Origin: an uncultured Paracoccaceae bacterium
GTDB lineage: Bacteria; Pseudomonadota; Alphaproteobacteria; Rhodobacterales; Rhodobacteraceae
Length of the DNA: 64,000 nucleotides
Assembly (NCBI GenBank): GCA_913061275.1
Contig: CAJXSR010000017.1
Span: 1 to 64,000 of the forward strand
Direction: 5' to 3'
The position numbers and the translations under genes were made by a program. The notes below the pieces were generated by a model. The model made no database searches. It was given only the letters and a program-made list of their open reading frames with translations, and was not told where the DNA came from. Below are positions 27,379 through 36,108 of the stretch, piece after piece. The first letter of the stretch is position 1; every line of letters starts with the position of its first letter.

Positions 27379-28176
27379 CTAATTAACCTCAAAAAACTGG
27401 CGCAATGCCTTATTGACTTCAACAGGGCGCTCAGATGGCAACATATGCCCCGCCCCCGCAATAATCACCGGATCAGAAACCTTCAACGCTTGCGCCATTT
27501 TCAACCCGAACTTCACAGGTGTCATCTTATCTTTTTGCGCCAAAATCACCTGACACGGGCACGTAACAGCTGCCGCTGCATCGGCACCACCTGCATAATT
27601 TGCACAAGCAGTTAAATCCGCAAACAAAGCACCTGTTTCATTTGCCGCCATTAATTGCTTGCCATAGTTCATATGGTCTTGCCCTGGCATCGTGTGATCG
27701 TGCCGATGCCCATCACGCCCATGCCCCCAGTCAGTCATTGCCGCTATTGCCGCAACTTCCTTATTTTCAGCCATGCCCAAAAGTGCATCATTCACAGGGA
27801 TCGCCAAAGCAGTTGCCACTTGCGACAAACCCTTCACTTTACCCGAATGCCGTCGCGCCAATTCCAACCCTATTAACCCGCCTTGTGAATGCCCAATAAC
27901 ATTTGCAGAAGCCACGTTTAGTACATCCAGCAATTCGGCCACCCAATCGGCCATATCCTCAATACTGGTCAAAGCCGCCCCTTCAGACAACCCATGTGCA
28001 GGCATATTAGGCGTTAAAACCTGCCACCCCCGATTGGCAAAAAATCTACCTTGCAACATAAAACTTAAATGGCTTTGCCCGCTGCCATGTAAAAACAACA
28101 GCACATTACCCGACGCATCAAACGCCCGCCCACCTGTAGAAATAAACGTTTCCTGCCCGCGCACCATCACCTTCAT
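27379..28176 (-). CDS. Alpha/beta hydrolase
   Basis: This is a single-domain alpha/beta hydrolase of 265 residues. The oxyanion region LLFLHGSGQSHLSF, nucleophile elbow GHSQGG and C-terminal GAGHMLPSE with the catalytic histidine are all present, so the triad looks complete. A His-rich loop (GHGRDGHRHDHTMPGQDH) in the cap region is unusual and could bind metal. It overlaps metY by 4 bases and belongs to the same operon. It could be an acyl-ester or thioester hydrolase; the substrate is unknown. Confidence 0.82.
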   Translation of the reverse strand: MKVMVRGQETFISTGGRAFDASGNVLLFLHGSGQSHLSFMLQGRFFANRGWQVLTPNMPAHGLSEGAALTSIEDMADWVAELLDVLNVASANVIGHSQGGLIGLELARRHSGKVKGLSQVATALAIPVNDALLGMAENKEVAAIAAMTDWGHGRDGHRHDHTMPGQDHMNYGKQLMAANETGALFADLTACANYAGGADAAAAVTCPCQVILAQKDKMTPVKFGLKMAQALKVSDPVIIAGAGHMLPSERPVEVNKALRQFFEVN

Positions 28177-29477
28177 TTTGCGGCTCCCGCAACTTTGCCC
28201 GCAATGCGCAGTGCTGCATTGAAATCATCCGCAAGGTCTTCAAAATCTTCCAACCCAACTGAAATACGCACCAAATCATCCGTTAACCCTGCCGCTTTCA
28301 TTGCGTCAGGTGTGATATGTGAATGGGTTGTAGACCCAGGGTGGATCACCAATGTTTTTGCATCCCCCACATTCGCCAAATGTGACGCCACCTGAACATT
28401 TTCAATAAATGCGCGTCCCGCATCACGCCCACCTTTAATACCGCAAGCAATAATAGACCCTGCCCCTTTAGGCATCAGTTGTTTTGCAATCGCGTGGTCA
28501 GGATGATCGGGTAAATTGGGGTGTTTCACCCATGAAATACCTTCGTGATTGGCCAGAAAATCCAACATTTTAACTGTATTCGCCATATGCCTTTCCATCC
28601 GCAGCCCCAGGGTTTCAAGCCCTTGGATCAAATGAAACGCATTAGTCGGGCTTAAACACGGCCCAATGTTATACATCCCTTCGGTGCGCACGCGGGTAAT
28701 AAAGGCCGCAGGGCCAAACTCTTCCCACAGGTTCACACCCTGAAATCCGAAATGCGGTTCTGTCAGGGTCGGAAAACGATCGTTTTGCCCCCAGTCGAAA
28801 TTACCGCCATCAATTACCGCACCGCCCAATGCAATGCCATGCCCGCCGATCCATTTGGTCAGCGAATGGATAACAATATTCGCGCCATATTCTAACGGCT
28901 TGAACAGCCATGGCGTGTTGAATGTCGCATCTATCACCAATGGTACACCCGCCGCCGCAGTAATTTTGCCAACCTCTGGTACATTCATTATATCCATGCC
29001 CGGATTGCCGATCACTTCACCAAACACCATCTTAGTATTTGGTTTAATTGCGTCCTTGAACCCAGCTAGATCATTGGGTTTTACGAAAGTCGTGCTAATT
29101 CCATAGCGGCTAAGCGTGTGTTCAAACAGGTTGATATTGGCACCGTACATCTGCGACGAAGACACAATATGATCGCCGGCACTGCACAAGCCCAGCACTG
29201 TTAAAAACAATGCCGCCATGCCAGAGGATGTAGCAACACAACCAATACCACCTTCTAATGCTGCCAGCCGTTGTTCCAACACGGCTACAGTCGGGTTGGA
29301 AATCCGCGAATAGATATGCCCGCCCACTTCCATGTTAAACAAAGCCGCCGCATGTTCGGTATCTTGAAACACATAAGATGTCGTTTGATGGATAGGCACG
29401 GCACGACTGCCAAACCGTGCATCAGGGGTATGTCCTGCATGTAATCCTAAAGTATTAAATTTGTAGTCACCACTCAT
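28173..29477 (-). CDS. metY: MetY-type O-acetylhomoserine sulfhydrylase (Cys/Met PLP family)
   Basis: This is a Cys/Met-metabolism PLP enzyme of 434 residues, the long form typical of MetY. The active-site lysine is in VIHSLTKWIGGHG, and the PLP-ring region SSGMAALFLTVLGL is visible. MetY replaces the acetyl group of O-acetylhomoserine with sulfide or methanethiol, giving homocysteine or methionine directly. Beside a dmdA-like gene, direct capture of methanethiol is an attractive role. It leads a four-gene operon (metY, hydrolase, FadB-like, ligase). Methionine gamma-lyase is the main alternative. Confidence 0.85.
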   Translation of the reverse strand: MSGDYKFNTLGLHAGHTPDARFGSRAVPIHQTTSYVFQDTEHAAALFNMEVGGHIYSRISNPTVAVLEQRLAALEGGIGCVATSSGMAALFLTVLGLCSAGDHIVSSSQMYGANINLFEHTLSRYGISTTFVKPNDLAGFKDAIKPNTKMVFGEVIGNPGMDIMNVPEVGKITAAAGVPLVIDATFNTPWLFKPLEYGANIVIHSLTKWIGGHGIALGGAVIDGGNFDWGQNDRFPTLTEPHFGFQGVNLWEEFGPAAFITRVRTEGMYNIGPCLSPTNAFHLIQGLETLGLRMERHMANTVKMLDFLANHEGISWVKHPNLPDHPDHAIAKQLMPKGAGSIIACGIKGGRDAGRAFIENVQVASHLANVGDAKTLVIHPGSTTHSHITPDAMKAAGLTDDLVRISVGLEDFEDLADDFNAALRIAGKVAGAAK

Positions 29478-29520
29478 GACCAGCCCTCCTGATGTTACCT
29501 GCTACAAGGTGCATATTATT

Positions 29521-29556
29521 GCGACATAGTGTCAATTAAAATCGCTAAAATGTCGC
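29521..29556. promoter_or_regulatory. Operator-like repeats between metY and the dmdA-like gene
   Basis: GACATAGTGTC at 29523-29533 is a near-palindrome that shares the 10-mer GACATAGTGT with a site over the tetR start at 43565. A wider inverted repeat, GCGACAT (29521-29527) and ATGTCGC (29550-29556), encloses it. Both lie in the 170-base divergent promoter region. Confidence 0.45.
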
Positions 29557-29647
29557 TAAGCAGCTATACAATATCCTTACAGTACATTTAATTGTCAGAC
29601 AATTAGGATATTTAAAAATATCTCTTCTGATTTAGAAAGGCACAACA

Positions 29648-30778
29648 ATGGCTGATGCATCTTTATTTCCAACGCGCAGATTGCGTGGAACACCTTTTAC
29701 AAACCGCGTCCAAGCGGCTGGTGTATCAGGGTATACTGTCTACAATCATATGTTATTGCCGACAGTCTTTAAAAGCCTAGAAGAAGATTATGCGCACCTA
29801 AAGCAATTTGCACAAATTTGGGATGTTTCAGCAGAACGTCAGGTGCAAATTGAAGGGCCAGATGCCCATCGACTTGCCTGTATGATAAGTGCCCGCGACT
29901 TGCGCAATGCACAACCCGGCAGGTGCTATTATGCCCCGATTACAAATCAAAATGGCGGCCTGTTAAATGATCCGGTTGCCCTATGTATCGCCCCCGATAA
30001 ATATTGGTTCTCTATTGCCGATGGTGACCTGTTACTTTGGGTTGCAGGCTTAGCCCAAGGCCTAAATCTGAACGTCACCGTAACAGAACCAGATGTATCG
30101 CCCCTAGCAATCCAAGGCCCGATGGCCGAAGATTTACTGGTAGATGTATTTGGCCCCGAAATTCGGGATATTAAATTTTTCCGCTTCACCGCATTTCCCT
30201 TTATGGGCCGCATATTAAATATTGCGCGCTCTGGCTGGTCAAAACAGGGTGGTTTTGAAATTTATCTGGATGACAGCACACTTGGCGGCACCTTATGGGA
30301 TGCAATCACCGCCAAAGGCAACGCATATAATTTACGCGCAGGTTGCCCAAACTTAATCGAACGCCTTGAAAGTGGTTTACTGGGTTATGGCAATGATATG
30401 ACCAGCGAAAATACACCCTTGGAAATCGGTTTGGATAAATACTGTGCTTTAGACAATGACGCAGAATTCATCGGAAAACAGGCATTACTGCGCCAACGCG
30501 ATTCAGGTATTACAAAAAAATTAATGGGCCTAACCCTAGCAGGCCCACCCATGTCACCTGTTTCAATGCCTTTACAGTGTAAGGCTGCACAATCAAATGT
30601 AGGCATCGTCACCTCTGGTGTATATTCACCCGATTTGAATGATAACATCGCATTTGCTATGCTGGATATTACTGCCGCTGAATTAGGCAATACCATCACA
30701 GTTGAAACTATGACAGGTTCAGTCGATGCCAAGGTTTGTGAAATAGCTGACTTTGAGGCACGCCTAAAAGCCAGATAA
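29648..30778 (+). CDS. dmdA: DmdA-like DMSP demethylase (GcvT/aminomethyltransferase fold)
   Basis: This is a folate-dependent methyltransferase-fold protein of 376 residues. The N-terminal blocks GVSGYTVYNHMLLPT and SLEEDYAHLKQ, the middle SGWSKQGGFEIYLDD, and GLLGYGNDMTSENTPLE correspond to what I recall of DmdA from SAR11 and roseobacters. DmdA moves a methyl group from dimethylsulfoniopropionate to tetrahydrofolate, leaving methylmercaptopropionate. AGAAAGG lies 7 bases before the ATG. It is divergent from the metY operon. Other GcvT relatives (glycine cleavage T protein, dimethylglycine or sarcosine enzymes) are the alternative; I judged by motif memory, not by alignment. Confidence 0.72.
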   Translation: MADASLFPTRRLRGTPFTNRVQAAGVSGYTVYNHMLLPTVFKSLEEDYAHLKQFAQIWDVSAERQVQIEGPDAHRLACMISARDLRNAQPGRCYYAPITNQNGGLLNDPVALCIAPDKYWFSIADGDLLLWVAGLAQGLNLNVTVTEPDVSPLAIQGPMAEDLLVDVFGPEIRDIKFFRFTAFPFMGRILNIARSGWSKQGGFEIYLDDSTLGGTLWDAITAKGNAYNLRAGCPNLIERLESGLLGYGNDMTSENTPLEIGLDKYCALDNDAEFIGKQALLRQRDSGITKKLMGLTLAGPPMSPVSMPLQCKAAQSNVGIVTSGVYSPDLNDNIAFAMLDITAAELGNTITVETMTGSVDAKVCEIADFEARLKAR

Positions 30779-30790
30779 AACGTTTAAAAT

Positions 30791-31975
30791 TTAGCCAAAC
30801 GCATTCGTTAATGCAGCCCGCAAAGCATCCATCTCTTTATCAAGCGCATAATGGTGATTGCCAATAAACAGCCCTGCCCCATCGATATATTCAGCGTTCT
30901 TCAGAGTGCCGGAAATCTCATAATCAAAGTATTTTGTAACAACTTCATTCTTGGCAAAGTTTCCTGCTACAATAGGGCGGCATTCCACGCCATATTTTTG
31001 CAAACTTTCCACAAAAGCAGCACGTGTCACACCGCAATCTGGTGCCAATACCATTGAAAACCCAAACCAACTGCTATTGCCAATTTCCTGTTGCGAAATC
31101 ACTGCGTTAAAATCTTTGACTACCTCTTTGAACAAAACAGAATTCTTGCGGCGATTTTCAACAATCATCGGCACCTTTTTTAGCTGTTCTTGCCCAATGG
31201 CGCCGCTCATTTCCAAGGGCCGCAAATTATAACCCGGTAGTACAAATTTAAATGATTCCTCAAAGGCATCTTTGCTTTTTTGCCCCGTTACTAAATTTGT
31301 GTCAGGCAGGTTTCGTGTCCAGCCATGTGCGCGAATACTTAGCATTATATGATACAGTTCTTCATCATCCGTTGTGACCATGCCACCTTCCATGGTGGAT
31401 ATATGGTGCGAAAAGAAACAGCTATAGCTGCCTGCCAACCCAAACGTTCCCGCTTGCTTGTCGTTAATAGTCGCCCCTAAAGACTCGCAATTATCTTCAA
31501 CCAGATGAATATCGCGCCCTGCTATCATTTTGTTAATTGCTGCATAATCATTTGGGTTACCCAAAAGATTAACCGCCATTATTGCGCGGGTATTAGGCCC
31601 TATCGCTTGTTCTAACGCTTCTAAATCGAAGTTTAGTGTTTGCAAATCAACATCAACAAATTTTAGCTTTAACCCATACTGATATAACGGGGAATACGTT
31701 GTGCTCCAGGATACTGCGGGCACAATCACCTCATCACCGGGTTGCAAATTCACTTTTGAATGATACCGCATCGCTGCCACCATCAACAGATTGGCAGAAG
31801 ACCCGGAATTTACCATCACCGAATAAGCACTGCCCATAAATGCTGCAAACTGGGCTTCAAAAGCAGCCACTTCTTTGCCCATTGAAAAGAAACCTGATGC
31901 TACCACACGATTGATAGCGGCCAGTTCTTTATCGTCCCAAGAGCTTGTTGCAAGCGTAAATACTGTTTCTGTCAT
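30791..31975 (-). CDS. ColD-like GDP-4-keto-6-deoxymannose 3-dehydratase (DegT/DnrJ family)
   Basis: This is a DegT/DnrJ/EryC1-fold PLP protein of 394 residues. Where aminotransferases of the family carry the Schiff-base lysine before GEGG, this protein has histidine: His190 in SCFFSHHISTMEGG. Lys-to-His at this place marks the 3-dehydratases ColD and RfbH, which remove the C3 hydroxyl of a 4-keto sugar instead of leaving an amine. With gmd and an Fcl/ColC homologue directly upstream in the same direction, GDP-4-keto-6-deoxymannose is the expected substrate and GDP-L-colitose the expected end product. RfbH-like action on a CDP sugar is less likely here. Confidence 0.75.
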   Translation of the reverse strand: MTETVFTLATSSWDDKELAAINRVVASGFFSMGKEVAAFEAQFAAFMGSAYSVMVNSGSSANLLMVAAMRYHSKVNLQPGDEVIVPAVSWSTTYSPLYQYGLKLKFVDVDLQTLNFDLEALEQAIGPNTRAIMAVNLLGNPNDYAAINKMIAGRDIHLVEDNCESLGATINDKQAGTFGLAGSYSCFFSHHISTMEGGMVTTDDEELYHIMLSIRAHGWTRNLPDTNLVTGQKSKDAFEESFKFVLPGYNLRPLEMSGAIGQEQLKKVPMIVENRRKNSVLFKEVVKDFNAVISQQEIGNSSWFGFSMVLAPDCGVTRAAFVESLQKYGVECRPIVAGNFAKNEVVTKYFDYEISGTLKNAEYIDGAGLFIGNHHYALDKEMDALRAALTNAFG

Positions 31976-32002
31976 TTGCTTAATCCTTTAGGGCTTATAC
32001 CC

Positions 32003-32923
32003 TTATGCGCCGTTATTTAAATAGAACTGATAAGTCTGTAAAATACCCTGTTCAAGCGTTGTTTCAGGGGTCCATCCCAACTCTGCTTGGCGGGTGACTG
32101 ATAAAAGTTTTTGCTTCATCCCAACAGGTTTTGACAAATCATGGGTAAAATCACCTTCCCATCCAATCACCTTTGCAGCCGTTTCATAAAACTCATTTAT
32201 TGAATAATCATACCCCAGCCCAAGGTTCATCATATCTGGCAGATTTTCAAACTGATCGGTCATAAACCACAGCCCGTCCGCCATGTCAGACGCAAACATA
32301 AACTCACGTCTTGCGGTGCCATCACCCCAAATTTCAACACTGCTCAACCCTTGCGTCTTTGCATCATGCACTTTTCTAATAATTGCAGGCAATAAGTGTG
32401 AAACTTTAGGGTCAAACTTATCATGCGCACCGTACAAATTACAGGGCATCAGTGTTTTATAATCCAATTCTGCACGCGTCGCGGACAGATAACTACACAT
32501 CCGCGCAACGGCTATTTTAGCCAATGCATAACCCTCATTCGTTGGTTCCAACTCGCCTGTTAAAATCTGCGCCTCTTCTAACGGGTTTTCGGCCGCACGC
32601 GGGTACATGCAAGAACTGCCAAGATTAATTAGCTTATCAACACCCACCTCTTGTGCCGCCATCACAATATTGCGGCCCATATCTAGGTTTTTTACCAAGA
32701 ACCCAGCAGGATCAGCAATGTTCGCTTGAATGCCTCCCACATGTCCCGCGCAATGAATTACCATATCAGGTGTATTTTTGCGCACCCAATCAACTGTGTT
32801 TTCATAAGACAGCAGGTTCAATTCACGGCTAGATGGGTTTAAAATCTCATGGTCGCGCGCACGGGTATGTTCGGTCAGGTTTTTCCCAACCATCCCACTG
32901 CCGCCTGTAATCAGAACCTTCAT
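32003..32923 (-). CDS. GDP-L-fucose synthase / GDP-L-colitose synthase (Fcl/ColC homologue)
   Basis: This is an extended short-chain dehydrogenase of 306 residues that epimerises and reduces GDP-4-keto-6-deoxymannose or its 3-deoxy derivative. The NADP motif GGSGMVGKNL, the Ser/Cys in GSSCMYP, the Tyr/Lys pair in EGYALAKIAVARM and the His in SHLLPAIIRK match the catalytic set of E. coli Fcl. Fcl and ColC share these residues, so motifs do not decide between fucose and colitose. The ColD-like neighbour favours at least some colitose. Its ATG shares one base with the gmd stop. Confidence 0.82.
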   Translation of the reverse strand: MKVLITGGSGMVGKNLTEHTRARDHEILNPSSRELNLLSYENTVDWVRKNTPDMVIHCAGHVGGIQANIADPAGFLVKNLDMGRNIVMAAQEVGVDKLINLGSSCMYPRAAENPLEEAQILTGELEPTNEGYALAKIAVARMCSYLSATRAELDYKTLMPCNLYGAHDKFDPKVSHLLPAIIRKVHDAKTQGLSSVEIWGDGTARREFMFASDMADGLWFMTDQFENLPDMMNLGLGYDYSINEFYETAAKVIGWEGDFTHDLSKPVGMKQKLLSVTRQAELGWTPETTLEQGILQTYQFYLNNGA

Positions 32924-33975
32924 TAATCGCGCGCTTTACGAGTTTCAATTTTCAGATCTTCAGCAACCATTTCTTTGACCAATTCAGCAAAAGAAGTTTG
33001 CGGCGTCCAGCCTAGCTTATTTTTTGCTTTGCTTGCATCCCCCAAAAGTGTTTCCACCTCTGTTGGGCGGAAATAGCGTTCATCAACAGCAACAATAACT
33101 TTACCGTTTGCGTCACGCCCTACCTCATCAATACCTTCGCCTTCAAAGGTAATTACCATATCCAGCTCTTTGGCTGCTGCCAGCACAAAATCACGCACCG
33201 AATACTGAACACCCGTTGCAATCACAAAATCCTCTGGTGTATCCTGTTGCAACATCAACCACTGCATTTCCACATAATCACGTGCATGCCCCCAGTCGCG
33301 CAAAGCGTCCATATTGCCCAAGCGTAATGTGTTTTGCACACCCAGCTTGATCCGCGCCAACGCCCGCGTGATTTTACGCGTTACAAATGTTTCCCCGCGC
33401 TTTGGGCTTTCGTGGTTAAACAAAATACCGTTACAGGCATATAGCCCGTAAGCTTCACGATAATTTACCGTGATCCAATATGCATACATTTTAGCAACCG
33501 CATACGGGCTGCGTGGGTAAAACGGTGTGGTTTCTGTTTGTGGCGTTTCTTGCACCAAACCATATAGTTCAGATGTAGACGCTTGGTAAAATTTCGTTTT
33601 TTCGCTTAGCCCTAAAATACGGATTGCTTCCAATACCCGAAGCGGCCCAATGGCATCGGAATTGGCCGTATATTCTGGCTCTTCAAAAGAAACGGCAACG
33701 TGGCTTTGTGCAGCTAAGTTATACACTTCATCAGGCCGCACTTTTTGCAAGATATTCATCAAGCTCGTGCTGTCAGTCATATCCCCATGATGCAGAACAA
33801 AACGGCCCTCTTTGCCTTCTTCGCCTTCAAAAAGGTGATCGATACGTGCAGTATTAAACAGGGACGTCCGCCGCTTCATACCATGAACTTCATAACCTTT
33901 TTCTAGTAGAAACTCTGCTAGATAGGCGCCATCTTGACCCGTTACACCTGTAATTAAAGCTACTTTTGAAGTCAT
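32923..33975 (-). CDS. gmd: Gmd, GDP-mannose 4,6-dehydratase
   Basis: This enzyme converts GDP-D-mannose to GDP-4-keto-6-deoxy-D-mannose, the branch point for fucose, colitose, rhamnose and perosamine. It has 350 residues. Visible are the NADP motif [20 protein letters not shown], the [15 protein letters not shown] segment, and the catalytic [15 protein letters not shown] with the Tyr-x3-Lys pair. It is first of three genes in the same direction, whose later products use its reaction product. ManC at 37929 supplies GDP-mannose. Confidence 0.94.
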   Translation of the reverse strand: MTSKVALITGVTGQDGAYLAEFLLEKGYEVHGMKRRTSLFNTARIDHLFEGEEGKEGRFVLHHGDMTDSTSLMNILQKVRPDEVYNLAAQSHVAVSFEEPEYTANSDAIGPLRVLEAIRILGLSEKTKFYQASTSELYGLVQETPQTETTPFYPRSPYAVAKMYAYWITVNYREAYGLYACNGILFNHESPKRGETFVTRKITRALARIKLGVQNTLRLGNMDALRDWGHARDYVEMQWLMLQQDTPEDFVIATGVQYSVRDFVLAAAKELDMVITFEGEGIDEVGRDANGKVIVAVDERYFRPTEVETLLGDASKAKNKLGWTPQTSFAELVKEMVAEDLKIETRKARD

Positions 33976-34134
33976 CCGTTTTTACCCTTTTTAATCAATT
34001 CATGTCGTATAAGGTTTGTTTTCCTTACAAATTACATATCTGTAAACTGCATTACAATTTCCCTTACCCATGAGCAACACATAAGCTATAAGTCTGACAA
34101 TGGCTATTAAATCTATAGAAGTTCAAGCGCATCA

Positions 34135-35253
34135 ATGACCTTACGAGCACATATTTTTACCAATATCGCACCAATCTTATTCTTAAAACAAATACCAGAT
34201 TTTTTACCATCAATCGATGGTGTATCTTTTACATTCGGTATGAACGTACCCGACGATATTGATGTACTCATTGTCTATACACGCGCGTCTTATTCTATCC
34301 AAACCCAACTACCCAAAGAACGCACTGCTTTCTTCGCGGGCGAGCCCGATGTAATCCATTCTTTTAGTACTCAATTTTTAAACCAGTTTGCGATTGTCCT
34401 CACAACCAGTGATAAACAATTAACCACCCAAAAATGTCATGAAAATTTTTGTTCTATGCCTTTTGTTGGCATTAATTTTGAAGACATCGATAATCCCCTA
34501 AACCTTACACATTTTGAAAATCTAGAATGCCCGCCTAAAAACGATAAAATCTCTGTTGTTACCAGCAATAAATCCCATACCGAATTTCACAATAAACGGT
34601 TGCAGTTCTTAGATGTAATAAAAGAAAAAATCCCTGACCATATCGAACTATACGGTCGCGGCTTTAAATCGATCGATGATAAAAAAGATGCCCTACTCGG
34701 TCACAAATATCATATTTCACTTGAAAATGGCGGTGGAAATTATGCTTGGACAGAAAAACTGTCAGACCCGCTTTTATGCTGGACGCTTCCATTTTATCAC
34801 GGCTGCGATAACTTGCATGATGATATTCCCGCCAAGGCATTTGAATATATTGACATCGACAATCCCGATCAGGTGATCAACCAAATGATGGCCGCTGTTA
34901 AAAACGATCTATGGACTGATCGCAAAGCTGATATTTCCAAAGCCCGCGATATAATCATTTCTGATTTTAACATTATGAAAAAATTTGCCCAGCTCGCACA
35001 TAAACTAATGGCGTTACAGCTTGAAACACCAAAATCATCCAAGAAAACTCTTATCCGTTCCGAACGTTCGTTCTGGCCAGAGCCAGGTTGCCGTGGCAAC
35101 ATTGCCGAAACTATAATCCGCTCAACACTGTTATTCTTCGACCCAAACATAGAGTTAAAAGCGTCTGCCCTTCAGAAAAAAATAGAGGCCCGCAGATTTA
35201 AAAGACGCACAAAGAAAATCAAAGCCCAAGAACAGGCCCTGAAATCCCCCTAA
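34135..35253 (+). CDS. GT10-family fucosyltransferase-like glycosyltransferase
   Basis: This protein of 372 residues shows the GT10 C-terminal donor region: VVTSNKSHTEFHNKRLQFLD, then HISLENGGGNYAWTEKLSDPLL and PFYHG. GT10 enzymes transfer fucose from GDP-fucose in alpha-1,3/4 linkage, and some relatives accept colitose. It sits alone on the plus strand between gmd and the GT11 gene, with which it overlaps tail to tail by 4 bases. The C-terminal basic helical tail (RRFKRRTKKIKAQEQ) resembles the membrane-associating tails of bacterial GT10 enzymes. The acceptor is unknown. Confidence 0.75.
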   Translation: MTLRAHIFTNIAPILFLKQIPDFLPSIDGVSFTFGMNVPDDIDVLIVYTRASYSIQTQLPKERTAFFAGEPDVIHSFSTQFLNQFAIVLTTSDKQLTTQKCHENFCSMPFVGINFEDIDNPLNLTHFENLECPPKNDKISVVTSNKSHTEFHNKRLQFLDVIKEKIPDHIELYGRGFKSIDDKKDALLGHKYHISLENGGGNYAWTEKLSDPLLCWTLPFYHGCDNLHDDIPAKAFEYIDIDNPDQVINQMMAAVKNDLWTDRKADISKARDIIISDFNIMKKFAQLAHKLMALQLETPKSSKKTLIRSERSFWPEPGCRGNIAETIIRSTLLFFDPNIELKASALQKKIEARRFKRRTKKIKAQEQALKSP

Positions 35254-36107
35254 AGCTTAATCCACGTTGGCGGCACAATATCAGGGTTGCTAGTATTGGC
35301 ATCCTCATACCACCGCTTAGGGGCTAAAACCAATTTATCATTGCTGTGGTTCAGCCAAGCCCCCCACCATGAAAACGATGAGTTTGCTACGATATGGTGC
35401 TTACAACGCGCCATAAGCCTTAAATCCTCGTAATTTTTTTCAGACGAATTATGCCGCATATACCGTACTTCAACGGGTAATTTCAAATTTTCCGCAACCC
35501 AATCAGGGTCGTCTGAAAACGCAAAAACCACTATATCTTTATCTAGTTTTTCAACCAAATATGCCACTGCCCTTTCATAATAATTCAAATCACACGTCCC
35601 ATGCATGGCATTGTATTTTGCATTAGACACATAATCACCCCGCCGAATATGCAACGATATCGACAAACAGTTTTCAATGTCTTGAAGGGCCGCAATATTT
35701 TCATCACTGGGCGGTGTTACAATTTCCAAGTCTTTTAAAATTTGCGCGCGTTGATCTATAAAATAAGTCTCAGACTGCCAGTAACCTTTTATATATGCCC
35801 CGTCCGAAAGCCCAAAAACCTGTGGGTCATAGCCCAAATAAGCCGCTTTATAAATATTCTTATGCTTCCCGCATATGCAATCCCAGATAAAGCTGCCCAG
35901 ACCATCCTCTTTTCGGCTTGGCAACCCTATTGGCGTATCATTTGCGCGCAAATTAAAATGCCCCAACCCCACACCAAAAGGGCTGTTTTCGTCGTACCCA
36001 CGAATATCCAGCCCCAATTCCACGTCCAATTTGTCAGCTAAAACGCGCCCCGTGCAATATTGAAACAGCTGATTGCCAAGGCCACCTTGAATACGCGTAT
36101 AAATCAT
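35250..36107 (-). CDS. GT11-family alpha-1,2-fucosyltransferase-like glycosyltransferase
   Basis: This protein has 285 residues. It begins with the family start YTRIQGGLGNQLFQYCTGR and has the donor-binding motif HIRRGDYVSNAKYN. Near the C-terminus is HIVANSSFSWWGAWLN, another GT11 hallmark. Enzymes of this kind add fucose (or a related GDP-sugar) in alpha-1,2 linkage to galactose. Together with the GT10 gene and the GDP-sugar genes it indicates a fucosylated or colitosylated surface glycan. It lies 1 base after the GT25 gene. Confidence 0.87.
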   Translation of the reverse strand: MIYTRIQGGLGNQLFQYCTGRVLADKLDVELGLDIRGYDENSPFGVGLGHFNLRANDTPIGLPSRKEDGLGSFIWDCICGKHKNIYKAAYLGYDPQVFGLSDGAYIKGYWQSETYFIDQRAQILKDLEIVTPPSDENIAALQDIENCLSISLHIRRGDYVSNAKYNAMHGTCDLNYYERAVAYLVEKLDKDIVVFAFSDDPDWVAENLKLPVEVRYMRHNSSEKNYEDLRLMARCKHHIVANSSFSWWGAWLNHSNDKLVLAPKRWYEDANTSNPDIVPPTWIKL

Positions 36108-36108
36108 T

